From positions 34,249,733 through 34,313,732 of the forward strand of contig JARWIR010000002.1 in assembly GCA_029959085.1 (NCBI GenBank): a stretch of DNA of 64,000 nt, read 5' to 3'. The translations under genes were made by a program, and so were the position numbers. This DNA is from Nemophila menziesii (taxonomy: Eukaryota > Streptophyta > Magnoliopsida > Boraginales > Hydrophyllaceae). Shown piece after piece: positions 1 through 11,375 of this stretch (position 1 is the stretch's first letter; the number at the start of each line of letters is the position of its first letter). The notes under the pieces were generated by a model. It did no database searches. It was not told where the DNA came from and saw nothing but the letters and a program-made list of their open reading frames with translations.

Positions 1-607
1 TATATTGATGAACCAAGATAGTATTGAGTTGAGAAATATTTTTTTACTTATTTTGTTTCTACAAATTTGATAATTATTGAATTTTAAGGGATAAATGAAG
101 GATTTTTTTCAAAAATATCATTGATTTTGTCAATGGTTAATCAATGATAATTTGTATGTTAATCCTACATAAACTGTTGTAAGTTTTAATTACCATTTTC
201 ACAGTTATAATTAAATTTATACTACTTTTTTAATTTTATACTACTCTTATTATATACTCTATGTTGGAGTCATTCCCACATATAACACACTAGTGTACAT
301 GTTTTTTTTCATTTACAACACTAGTTTTAATTTTAGTTTCACTATGAGTACATCTTTAGTTTTTTTTTTCTTGTCATTGTGTAAGTTGATATACCTACGT
401 TTTACTATTTGAATTTAATTTTAGTGAACTATGCTTAGTATTGGCAATATAGGTAAATAACTAATGAATTTGATCCACATGGTTATAGTGTTTATAAAAT
501 ATAACAAACGTGCAAAACACCTTCACCAAAATCATACAATAAAAACTAAAGTTTTGTTCACTCAATTTTGTTTTGAATTTATCATGATTGTGAAAGCAAA
601 AAATCGT

Positions 608-1217
608 CAAACACAAAGAATAAAGCCTTATTTTAGGGTTAGCTTTGTATACTATTCCTCATTCACGCAGCTTCTTTAATCTATTGATTATATTTCTTTC
701 TGGTGCAATTAATTTATGTACGTGTCTTTCTATTATTAACTAAATACATTTTCTTAATTTGGTATTAATTCAGTAGATCTAATTAGGAACTTTCAGTTTG
801 GTTTATGTAGTTTTTTTCTTTTATTGCAGAGATATTTCACATAACAAACAATCTACCTAAGATAGCAGATATTACAATAGTTTATATAGAATAGATATTA
901 GGATACAAGAATTAACTAAAATTCATGTGTCCTAATATGTCTTCTATATACCCTATTTTAAGATCTGCTATCTTATGTAGATTACTTGTTCTGTGAAATA
1001 CCTCTGCAATAAAAGAAAGACAGTACAAAAGTTAGACAAAAAGGGCCTAATTAGATATACTGAATTAATAATGTACTAAGAAAATGTATTTGGTAAATAA
1101 TATAAAGACACATACAGAAATTAAGTTCAAAGGGAAGAAATGAAATCAACAGATAAAAGTGAATGAGGACGAGTATACGAAGCTAACCCTAAAATGAGGC
1201 TATATTTCTTGTGTTTA
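608..1217. repeat. Long foldback (inverted repeat), unit U1
   Basis: A ~610-bp imperfect palindrome. The left arm (tagggttagctttgtatac, from about 633) pairs with the right arm (gtatacgaagctaaccct, from about 1175). Pairing continues inward through gcagagatatttcac / gtgaaatacctctgc and ataggatac-type inner arms to a loop of about 20 nt near 907-926. By eye the arms are roughly 80% complementary. It lies about 75 bp upstream of the DCL2 fragment. It may be a foldback MITE, perhaps originally in a DCL2 intron. Any transcript across it would form a stem of about 290 bp. Confidence 0.8.
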
Positions 1218-1290
1218 TTTTTTCCACTTTTCAATCCCTTGTTTTAATCTATATCAAACGAAGCTCTATTTTTTTCTCATGATGTAGAAT

Positions 1291-2118
1291 GAAGCCATGG
1301 GTCAGATGCCACTTTTGACCATAGCACGTATATCTCTTGAAACTATCAATTCCTTCTCGTTTGTGTCGTCAATAATGCATTGGATTGAGTCTTTGCATTT
1401 AGCTGCTAATGTAAACAAATTGAAAAATAAGCGATTTAGGGTGGGCAATGGTAAATAATGACTGGTATGCACAACCTAACATGAAGGCAAGTTTGTACAA
1501 GCACATTCTCCATGCTTCACAAATAACACTAGCCATCTCCAAGCACTCATCTGTGTACCCGTCTTACGGATTGTGAGTTAAGATAAATTTACCTAAGGTA
1601 GTTTTTTTATAAATATTTGAGAAAGAATTATATTTTATTATTATGAAAATGTACACAGGTGCTTCGAGATGTTATACTATCGTTAGTTGAAGAAATCTTT
1701 ATCGATCCAATTAATTACATTAATGTTGTGTTTCGATGCAAAGTATGTTTGCTCGAACCTTTGATTAAACCAGAGGGACTGAGGCTCCATCAAGTGAGAG
1801 AGATGTCTGAGTTGTGTCAGAATAAAGGTTATCTCTTTATGAAACCTATCGCCACTAGGGAAAATTGTGAGGTTTCTGTTATTGTAGAAGTTGAAGCAGA
1901 TGGTGTGCCTTGTAGATACATGAGCTCAACATCGGATAAGAAAAATCTAAAAATATTGGCTTTCGAAGGCATGTTGAATTTGCTTAAAAAGATGTCTTTG
2001 CAATGTTATGGAAAAAAAATCAGAATATGATATTTCTTACAAGAATTCTATGAATGTTATTTGTTATTCGATACGATATATTGTAGGTTTGTGGCAAGAT
2101 CATATAATTTTTTCTTGA
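1291..2118 (+). pseudogene. DCL2: Dicer-like 2 fragment, copy D-1 (RNase IIIb end + dsRBD)
   Basis: Three exon-like pieces. Piece a (1291-1430) holds the IMHWIESLxLAAN block that lies before RNase IIIa in plant DCL2. Piece b (1450-1572) reads VNNDWYAQPNMKASLYKHI, from RNase IIIb; this copy has lost a few codons here. Piece c follows a cacag acceptor at 1659 and gives LRDVILSL, then VFRCKV, LLEPL, KPEGLRLHQVREMSELCQ and a dsRBD ending in SDKKNLK and a helix. The ORF at 1659-2030 (123 aa) covers the dsRBD; an A-run near 2012-2020 shifts the frame before the family-type C-terminus. The second catalytic acid of RNase IIIb (DVIE) reads DVIL, and the LEFLGD motif and all upstream domains are absent. 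It cannot be an active Dicer. Homology is from memory of DCL2 proteins. Confidence 0.8.
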
Positions 2119-3120
2119 AAATTGTCCATGAATCTTTATTTTTAGTTAATTGCAATATGGTCCCTATACTATGTAAAAATGTCAGTAAAAGTTCCTATAA
2201 CATAAAAAATGCGTTGTATTCCTCTATTTTAGTGTTTTAGAAACTAATTACACTATAAATCCCGATTTTACAAAAATAACATATATTTATTATAGGAAAT
2301 GATAAAATATTTACTTAAATAAAATAAATCTAAACAAAACAAAAAAACAATATAATAAGTTGTAATTTTTTTTAGATAAATCAACGATAACATTTAGTAA
2401 ATGGTACATTCAAAATAAAGACCGATACAAAATTACTACCCTAGCAACAAGTTAAATGTAATCATCCTCTCTTCAAGTATTACAAATTAATTTATTGAAT
2501 CTAGGATAAATCCACTATATATCTTGAATGAAAGTGAGAGTACATGACATTTAAGAGAGTGATAAGGACAAATGATTACCTTCTTTAAAGTTACTTTATT
2601 AGTGAGGACCATTCCTTAAAATGTTGGCTTGTTCTGTAACCATCATATAAAGTATCTTTTTCCAAATTGATCATCCACGCTTACTTTTTCCAACTCACTC
2701 TTAAGTTATTCCAGATAATTCATATTAATACTTATTTCTCTAAAAATGACAAACCCATGTACTAAATATGCTTAGTGAAATAAAATAAGTAAAATAAGTG
2801 TCTAGAAACTCAAAACTCATTGAGTAAAGAACACAAGTCATGCCTAAATTCATATCCCAATCCATCTTTGGAATGGAATAGACCTAAAAGTTTCGTCCAA
2901 ACGATTATCGATTCTTTCTGACTTACATATGAGTTCGAAAATATACTTGACCTATGGATGTCCACTTTTTAAAAATATCTAACATTCGATACCACTTTAA
3001 TCAATACCATTTTCAAATTAGAACATTTTTTTAGTGTAACTAAGAAAAATTAATTAAAAGTAAAATAATAAAGTTCAGTTTTTATAACCTTCATAAACCT
3101 TAACCTTATTGAATCTCTTA

Positions 3121-3147
3121 GGGTGGGGGGGGCGGGGGAGGGGGGGT
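3121..3147 (+). repeat. Expanded G tract with G-quadruplex pattern
   Basis: Four G runs of 3, 8, 5 and 7 separated by single T, C and A bases, followed by ttatttctta. The same site in other units is a single shorter run (12362, 17726, about 26235) or two runs (about 50871). The run has therefore expanded here after the units were copied. Confidence 0.8.
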
Positions 3148-5111
3148 TATTTCTTACGGACTTTGTTAAATATTATGAAACGTTTAGTATTTTATCTAGC
3201 TTATTAATGTTTTTACCTTTAATATTCATTGGAGAGTTTGATATGGGACAAAAGTCACACTAGTTGGTTTTAGTTGCCTTAAGAAGATAAATTGTTTAAC
3301 TTTAAGAAAATACTATATTGTTATATTGATTTTTGTAAGATTATTATATATACTATTTGTGGGATGTGAAAATATTGAAAAATGATTTGTTATTATTTAT
3401 TAATCTATATAAGCGCATAATTTATTTCATGAAATAGATAACTAATTAATTATTATTTAAATTAATAATGCTAGTTATGTTCTTTTATGAGTATTTTATT
3501 ATCTGAGGATAATCAACTCAGTAATATTAAATAGTAGCACGATTATATAAATTATATTACTAATTGTTTTGAATTGAATTAAATTAGTGTTGCATATATC
3601 TGGCATAAATGTATTACAAATATATTTAATATAAAAAGATTTAAGGGATAATTTATAATATACATAATCATTTTGTAGCAAAAAAACACTCCATGCCTCC
3701 CCTCTCCTTTACAAGTCAAGACCTCCACAAGAGTTGAAGTATTTTTGAAGACATATGAAAATGATTAAACACTTGCTCCAGACAATTTTTGCTACAATTT
3801 GTCTAACTTGCATCACTGTACCAAAATGGTCATATATTTCTCATTCGAAATAGAAATTACGATCATTTTTTGCTCATGCCAACTAGATTGAAAGATATTT
3901 TTAAGATAATACGAATAAAAATCAGAATATTCATCAATTGGTTGCATAAAATGTCGAAGTCAAATAATTGTTTCATATATAGCAAGTATGGATGATGAGC
4001 AAGTAATGTAACCTTAAGATTTATGAGAACTACACCATCAATTTTTTAATAAGTAAAAAGTTTTTAAATGAGATTTTTTATGAATTTTTTGGAATATTTT
4101 TTTATTTAATTCACTATATGAACCTAGATCCTATAGTCATTACATCAAATTATATCATATACAACTATATGTAAAAAGATAAGCCAATTAAAACGATGGA
4201 TATATTATTCTAGTCACGAGACATAATTTTAGGAGTATTTAGTACATAGTAGAGGGATTTTTCTCTATATATTTATCTTTTACACATTCTTATCCAGTTT
4301 CTATATTTATAATATTTCTAGAATTTTTATATGTAATTTTTTTGTTAGGCATGCAGATCGTAGGTATTTCATTACTACGATACTCCTAGATGATGATAAG
4401 ACGTGAAGAAATCAAGTTTGGACATTGGTTATAGTGGAAAAGTAATATTCTAGCATATATAGAAAGTAAACAAATATACCGACTAGTTTTAGAAAGTGTA
4501 ATGATCGAGGTTACATGCAAGATTGAGAATGATTCTAAAGGATCCATTTGTTATACATATACGATTTGAAAGCATAGATGTGTAGAATTTGACAGTTCGC
4601 AATTCGTAGCTGAATAAAAGAAGTTATTCTATATGTAATTGTCGTGCTTCGAACCAATCCACACTTAAGTGAAATGTTTTAGGGGGGGTTTGTCACTTAA
4701 AATAATCCTATGACCCAACAAATATTTTATGGAACTATATATACTAGAATTAAACATTATAGAAGAAACCTAGTCAGATTTTAATTAATATACAATACAA
4801 AAATGCCTTGAGAAAAAGAGAAGACAATAAGAATCAATTAGGAAGGCGTTCATACCATTCCAACCATTTTGGTTATCAGGTTTCACAAATTAGTAGAGTA
4901 TTCATATTCTAGTTTGTATTTTACATATGAATATGATATTCTAAATTTCTTGTTTTCTTCATGGTAGTATGAACTAACTCTACTTAAGTTGAGAACAACA
5001 TTTATGTATAACTGATTCTACTTAGCTATTAATGTTTACAAGAGCATTAAGAGTAGGGGAAAATAAATTTGTCCTCACTAATTTTTGTGGGAAGTTGAAT
5101 TGACTAATATA

Positions 5112-5427
5112 ACCTTTGTTGTTCATTTACATTTACCATTTTGCTGAGTCGGTTTTACAACAACATTAGATGGCTTTTTTTGGTTGAGTTGATTGACAAG
5201 CCATTCTTAGAGATTTCCCTAGTTATTTTTTTCTAGTCTGCATCCTAATAAGAATTACTAACAAGCATGTCAACTCGAGAAAAAGAAAGAAATGAAATTT
5301 GGTTTTCCAGTATAATTGGACGAACGCTTTGCAGCGATTGAAGTCATATAATATTAGTGGATGAAATATCAAAATCACTAATAGTAGGTGTATTAATTTG
5401 GGATATTTATTTAGTAGCATTTGACAT
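5112..5427 (-). pseudogene. Exon-like block X, unit U1 (unrecognised)
   Basis: Read on the minus strand, an ATG at 5427 opens a frame that in the better copies runs MSNATK, YDFDISSTNII, a TGA, then LQPLQS, PIILEN, SFPSSS, DMLV and KPTQQNGK before a GT. Upstream (higher coordinates) lies pyrimidine-rich DNA resembling a 5' leader. The TGA after NII is present in the X copies I read and absent from the related block Y, so X was broken before the array expanded. I do not recognise the protein. It is serine/asparagine-rich and probably disordered. Confidence 0.4.
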
Positions 5428-7306
5428 TTTGAAGACATCTAGATTTAAGAGCAGCGGTAGAAGAAGGAAAATTAAGGAAAAAGAAAAGACAATGACTTTT
5501 TTTAAAGCGAAGTAGAAGTAGTTTATAACATAAAAACAAAGATGTAAGAAGGTGAAGAGATTATATTGGAAAGTGGAGCATAATTCAAAGTCTGGAGTCT
5601 AAGTAAGAAATAATTAGTAGGACCGAGTCATGTGGATGTAGGACTAGTGTGTAGGTATTATATTTTTAATAGAAAAGGGACATTGATGGAGAACTCTGAT
5701 AATTTCAGGAAGTTTGGTTAGGAGAGATATAAGCTATATTTGGATGAGGTATTTTTAGTTCACATAAATATTTTTAAATTTTGTAATTTATATTTCCATA
5801 ATTTAGTATTTTTTTTATATTGAACTTGTATAGAATAATCTTTCAATACATGAGAATTTGAATTTCTATCAATAAGGGTGTAATTTTACAAAAGAATGGT
5901 GAAGTAATTTCTGGAATAATATATATGAGATGAAAGATGATAGATTGATATAAATATATATGAACAAATCATGAAATAAGTGCAAATGAATATTTTTCTA
6001 GAAATTTTTATTGATATATATATAAATATATTAAATTTAATATTTAATTAACAATTTATATATATGTATATCAAGAAATAATTTTAAATAAATAACTTTT
6101 TGGAATTTTTATGTAAAAACAAAAAAAAAGGTATATATGGACATTAATATTTATTTAAATCTTTTTTATTAGTAGTCCCTACATTTAAATTTACTGTCAT
6201 TTAATTAAATACAATAATTATATAATTATTTAACACTATTATTTTAATTTTCCAAATTCTTACTTTAAGTTTCCAACAATTAACTTTTATTTCATTTTAT
6301 GTCAATCAGTTTTATTTGTATATTTTAACATATACATTAAAAATACTTTTAAAATAATTAATTTTTAAAAACAACAATAATAAGACGTTTAGTATAATTT
6401 TAACCTAATATAGGTCCATATAGAAATATTATAACTTGAAAAATTAAGCAGTTTCTCTAAAAACCTCTTAATATTTTATAAAAAAAAAGAAAATTATTCT
6501 TTAGTTAATATTTAAAATTGGGTAAATGATCAAGAAACTCGTGGTTAAGAATCATAATTATCTTTTAATACCTCTATATATTTTCATTGTATTTATATAC
6601 ATCACTAAACTAAATAAATTTTCAATAATACCCTACCTATTTTTTATACCTATGTTATCTTTATTTATTGTATAATATATTTTTTAATATTTTATTTACT
6701 TATATGATAATACCCTACCTATTTTTTATACCTCTGCCTCCAACTCTTGCAACAACTACCTCCAACAAACATCACTTTAGGGCACCCATTGTCGAAAACT
6801 AAATCAGAACAATTTTTCTTTTAATCTTAATTAATTCACATATTTGAACTCAAAATTATCTTATCAATAATGGTTAAAATTTATTTTATTGAAAACAAAA
6901 TTTTAACTTTTCGCTTGAATTTTGGACCAACATCTATGCAAAAGATGAAATTTCATGTTTTAAATCATTTTTATTCGTACATAAGACCCCAAATGACTTA
7001 AAAATGTAAAGTTATATATACTTAAATTTATTTTCAAACCTAATAAGGATATGTGATCTCATCTTAGTTAAAAAAAAAGAATAGGATATGGATATTTTAT
7101 AGACAATATATCTTTTTAAACATAAAAAAGTCAGATAATTATACAATCCTTAGCTATTCTTAAACGTTTACACTTAAAAACAAAGAAAGGTAATATTAGA
7201 ATAGTACGCACAACTATATCAACATTTAAGGGAGTTTTAGACATGGAATAATGTGAAATCATCTTAGGTTTAGTAGATTTAAAGGATGAAACATTATTTT
7301 TACTAA

Positions 7307-7783
7307 CTATAAATTCTTGTTTTCTATATTAATAATTTTTAAATTGCAGGTATGAGTGATAATATTATCTTTAGCTATGATCCTTTTTATAAGAAATTTT
7401 CTATTTATAGTGAAAATTAAGGATATATAAAGACCAACATTAGTAAGAGAGAAAGTTAAATCATTAATGATGATAAGAATTAGTTCACTAAGAATAATAT
7501 AAGACATAGGTATTGGTACTAATATACATAAAAAGTTACATGTAGAGAGGGTCCATATTAAGATTTCTATATTATAGATATCTAGGTTTTGTTTATTGGG
7601 AGCCAGATAAAACACCAGTGTTATATGTCGTATATTAGGGTTGAGACCACAAACTGGCAAGGTAGGGATGTAATCATTTAAAATTATTATTATAGTTCTA
7701 TTCATGTAAACGACTAGGTACAATAGGTAAGAGAAAATGGTAGAGATTATTAATGGGACGTGGTGGGAGAAATGATCAGTCAA
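7307..7783 (-). other. Conserved minus-strand reading frame, unrecognised
   Basis: A 158-codon frame, hydrophobic, rich in Ile/Leu/Asn, containing IPTLPVCGLNPN and LVFYLAPNKQNLDIYNIEI. The same frame is largely kept at 21945-22340 and 37699-37980, where it is truncated by small indels. It lies downstream of the DUF4283 remnant on the same strand in U3 and U4, so it may be a further decayed part of that element. No domain is recognised, and AT-rich DNA can give such frames by chance. Confidence 0.3.
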
Positions 7784-8265
7784 ATATAAAGCAAAATAAA
7801 ATAAAATACTAGGTACAATAAAAAGGCTGCTTATTGGTAAATGTACCCAAATCCCTCTTTTGATGGTTAGAGTTTGAAGTGCTCTTATTCCATTGGTATT
7901 TGCTCATGCTTTGAGAATTAATCATGACCGAACTATTGCCTAGCATATTTAGATAACTTGACCTCTCACTCTCGGCCACCTATGTTGGTAGATCATTTAT
8001 TGTTGACACAAACAACATACCATTTTGCCTAGTTATGATTACAAATAGGGGTTAAAGAGTACTCTACTAATTAGATTCTAGTCTTAAGTTATATGCCTAA
8101 CTTGTAGTTACAAAATTTCCAATGGAATACATAACTTCATGTTGTTATAAAATATCACAAACATGCAAGACCACCTTCACCAAAATCAAACAATAAAAAC
8201 TAAAGGGTTTTTCACTCAATTTTGTTTTGAACTTATCATGATTATGAAAGCTAAAAATTGTCAAA

Positions 8266-8881
8266 CAAACACAAGAAATGAAGCCTCATTTTAGGGTTAG
8301 CCTTGTATACTAATCCTCATTTACTCCGCTTCTTTAATCTATTGATTTTATTTTTTTGGTTGCAATTAATTTATTTACGTGTATTTCTATTATTAACTAA
8401 ATAAAATTTCTTAATTTGGTATTAATTCAGTAGATCTAATTAAGACATTTCAGTTTGGTATCTGTAGTTTCATTATTTTATTGCAGAGATATTTTACAAA
8501 ATAAACAATTACCTAAGTTAGCAGATCTTACAATAGTTTATATATAATAAATATTAGGATACAAGAATTAAGTAAAATTTATGTGTCCTAATATGTCTTC
8601 TATATACACTATTTTAAGATCTTTTATCTTATGTAGATTGCTTGTTCTGTGAAATATCTCTTTAATAAAAGAAAGAAAGTACAAAAGTTAGACAAAAATG
8701 GCCTAATTAGATATACTGAATTAGTAATATTGTAAGAAAATGCATTTAGTAAATAATATAATGACATATATAGAAATTAATTTCAAAGGGAATAAATGAA
8801 ATCAACAAATAAAATAAGCGGCCTGAATGAGGACGAGTATACGAAGCTAACCATAAAATGAGGCTATATTTCTTGTGTTTG
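8266..8881. repeat. Long foldback, unit U2
   Basis: Same palindrome as 608-1217. The left arm begins caaacacaag and carries tagggttagccttgtatac; the right arm carries gtatacgaagctaacc and ends cttgtgtttg. Total about 616 bp, ending about 70 bp before DCL2 piece a. Confidence 0.8.
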
Positions 8882-8953
8882 TTTTTCCACTTTTCAATCC
8901 CTTGTTTTAATCGATATCATACGAAGATCTATTTTTTTCTCATGATGTAGAAT

Positions 8954-9815
8954 GAAGCCATGGGTAAGTTACCACTTGTGATCATAGCATATATATCTCT
9001 CGAAACTATAATTTCTTTCTCGTTTGTGTCTTCAATCATGCATTGGATTGAGTCTTTGCTTTTAGCTAACGTGAACAAAATGAAAAGTAAACGATTTAGG
9101 GTGGGCAATGGAAAATAACGATCGGTACGCTCAACCTAACATGAAGGCAAGTTTGTACAAGCACATTCTCCATGCTTCAAAGGAGCTGCAAACTCAGTTA
9201 ACACTAGCCATCTCCAAGCACTCATCTGTGTACTCGGCTTAGGGATTATTAATTAAGACAAATTTACCTAAGGTAATGAATATTTGACAAAGAATTATAT
9301 ATTTTATTATTATGAAAATGGTAAATGAGAATGTACTCGTGTCGATACGACAGAGGTTCTTCGAGATGTTATATTATCGTTAGCTGGAGAAATCTTTAGT
9401 GATCCAAATAATTACAATGATCTTGTGTTTCGATGCAAATTACGTTTGCTCGAACCTTGGTTAAACCAGAGGGACTGAGGCTCCATCAAGTGAGAGAGAT
9501 GTCCGAGTTGTGTCTAAAAAAAGGTTATCTCATTATGAAACCTATCACCACTAGGGATAATGGTGAGAATCCTGTTATTGTGGAAGTTGAAGCCGATGGT
9601 GTGCCTTGTCGATACATGAGCTCAACATCGGATAAGAAAAAAATCGAAAAAGATTGGCTTTCGATTGCATGTTGAATTTTCTAAAAAAGATGTCTTTGCA
9701 ATGTTATGGAAAAAAATCAGAATATGATATTTCTTACAAGAATTATATGAATGTTATTTGTGATTCAATACGATATATTGTAGGTTTGTGGCAAGAGCAT
9801 ATAATATTTGCTTGA
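8954..9815 (+). pseudogene. DCL2: Dicer-like 2 fragment, copy D-2a
   Basis: Contains all three pieces: a (IMHWIESLLLA at about 9030-9070), b (from about 9115; YKHILHASKELQTQLTLA), and c (from 9357). Piece c is frameshifted: LLEP and LVKPEGLRLHQV lie in different frames because a base is missing near 9456. From 9433 an 80-codon frame covers REMSELCLKKGY, VIVEVEADGVPCRYM and SDKK before an extra A shifts it again. The family-type end resumes (SEYDISYKNYMN, IRYIVGLWQEH) to a TGA at 9813. The RNase IIIb catalytic Glu is replaced by Leu, as in the other copies. First of two copies in this unit. Confidence 0.8.
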
Positions 9816-10690
9816 AAAATTGTCCATGAATCTTTATTTTTAGTTAATTGCAATATGGTCCCTATACTCTGTAAAAATGTCAGTAAAAGTTCCTATAACA
9901 TAAAAAATGCATTGTATTCCTCTATTTTAGTGTTTTAGAAATTAATTACACTATAAATCCTGATTTTACAAAAATAACATATATTTATTATACTAAATGA
10001 TAAAATATTTATTTAAATAAAATAAATCTAAACAAAACAATGAAACATATAATAAGTTGTAAAGTTTTTTTAGATAAATCAACGATAATATATAGTAAAT
10101 TGTACATTCAGAATAAAAAAACCGTACAAAATCACTACCCTAGCAACAAGTTAAATGTAATCATCCTCTCTTCAAGTATTACTAATTAATTTATTCAATC
10201 TAGGATAAATCCACTATATATCTTGAAAGAAAGTGAGAGTACATGACATTTAAGAGAGCGATAAGTACAAATTATTACCTTCCTTAAAGTTACTTTATTA
10301 GTGATAACCATTTCTTAAAAAGTTGGCTTGTTCTGTAACCGTCGTATAAAGTAACTTTTTCAAATTGATCATCCACGCTTACTTTTTTCAACTCACGCAT
10401 AAGTTATTCTAGAGAATTCAAATTAATAATTATTTCTCTCAGAATGACAAACCCATGTACTAAATATGCTCAATGATATCACATCAGTAAAACAAGAGTC
10501 TAGAATTTCAAAATTATTGAGTAAATAACACAATTCATGCCTAAATTCCATATCCCAATACATATTTTGAATGGAGTAGACCTAAAATATCCATCAAAAT
10601 GATTATTGATTCTTTCTGACTTACATATGAGTCCGAAAATATACAACATTTGATACCCTTTTAATCATTACTATTGTGATATTAGGTCTA

Positions 10691-11375
10691 AACATGAAGG
10701 CAAGTTTGTACAATCACATTCTTCATGCTTCACAGGAGCTGCAAACGCAGTTAACACTAGCCATCTTCAAGCACTCATCTATGTACTCGGCTTACGGATT
10801 ATTAGTTAAGACAAATTTACCTAAGGTAGTTTTTTAATAAATATTTGAGAATGAATTATAAATTTTATTATCATGAAAATGATAAATGAGAATGTACCCG
10901 GGTCGATACAACACAGGTGCTTCGAGATGTTATACTATCGTTAGCTGGAGAGATATTTATCGATCCAAATAATTACAATGATCTTGTGTTTCCATGCAAA
11001 GTACGTTTACTCGAACCTTTGGTTAAACTAGAGTGAATGAGGCTCCATCAAGTGAGAGAGATGTCCGAGTTGTGTCTGAAAAAAGGCTGTGTCTTTATGA
11101 AACCAATCACCACTAGGGAAAATGGTGAGATTTCTGTTATTGTGGAAGTTGAGGCCGATGATGTGCCTTGTAGATACATGAGATCAACATCGGATAAGAA
11201 AAATTTATAAAGATTGGCTTTCAAAGGCATGTTGAATTTGCTTAAAAAGATGTCTTTGCAATGTTATTGAAAAAAATCAGAATATGATATATCTTACAAG
11301 AATTATATGAATGTTATTTGTGATTCGATACGATATATTGTAGGTTTGTGGCAAAAGCATATAAGTTTTGCTTGA
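10691..11375 (+). pseudogene. DCL2: Dicer-like 2 fragment, copy D-2b
   Basis: Second copy in U2, starting abruptly inside piece b at aacatgaaggcaag with neither piece a nor the foldback. Piece b (HASQELQTQLTLAIF) and piece c (from about 10917) follow, with IFIDPNNYNDLVF, a stop replacing the Glu/Gly region after LVKLE, and a damaged dsRBD (ADDVPCRYMRSTSDKK, then a stop after NL). The 1.55-kb offset from D-2a matches the D-5a to D-5b offset, so this is a duplication inside the unit that is older than the spread of the units. Confidence 0.75.

Larger units (their letters stand above)
1..8105. repeat. Composite tandem unit U1 (5'-most, internally deleted)
   Basis: The unit starts at the same phase as 46081 and 63595 (shared opening tatattgatgaaccaa). 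It carries a foldback (608-1217), one DCL2 fragment (1291-2118), a G tract (3121-3147), exon-like block X (5112-5427) and a conserved minus ORF (7307-7783). It ends at about 8105, where sequence matching 22745 and 38385 jumps to sequence matching 46590, so the DUF4283 part, block Y and the unit end are missing. The stretches 1-607, 2119-5111 and 5428-7306 are AT-rich, repeated in the other units, and hold nothing I recognise beyond the entries given separately. Confidence 0.85.

Noticed and set aside
464..679. 71-aa plus-strand frame
   Set aside because: Runs into the foldback arm, is not kept in U2 or U5, and has no protein features.
5223..5438. 71-aa minus-strand frame (also 35483-35680)
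   Set aside because: Alternative frame of block X; the frame shared with block Y is the better candidate.
11048..11230. 60-aa minus-strand frame
   Set aside because: Antisense shadow of the DCL2 dsRBD fragment D-2b.
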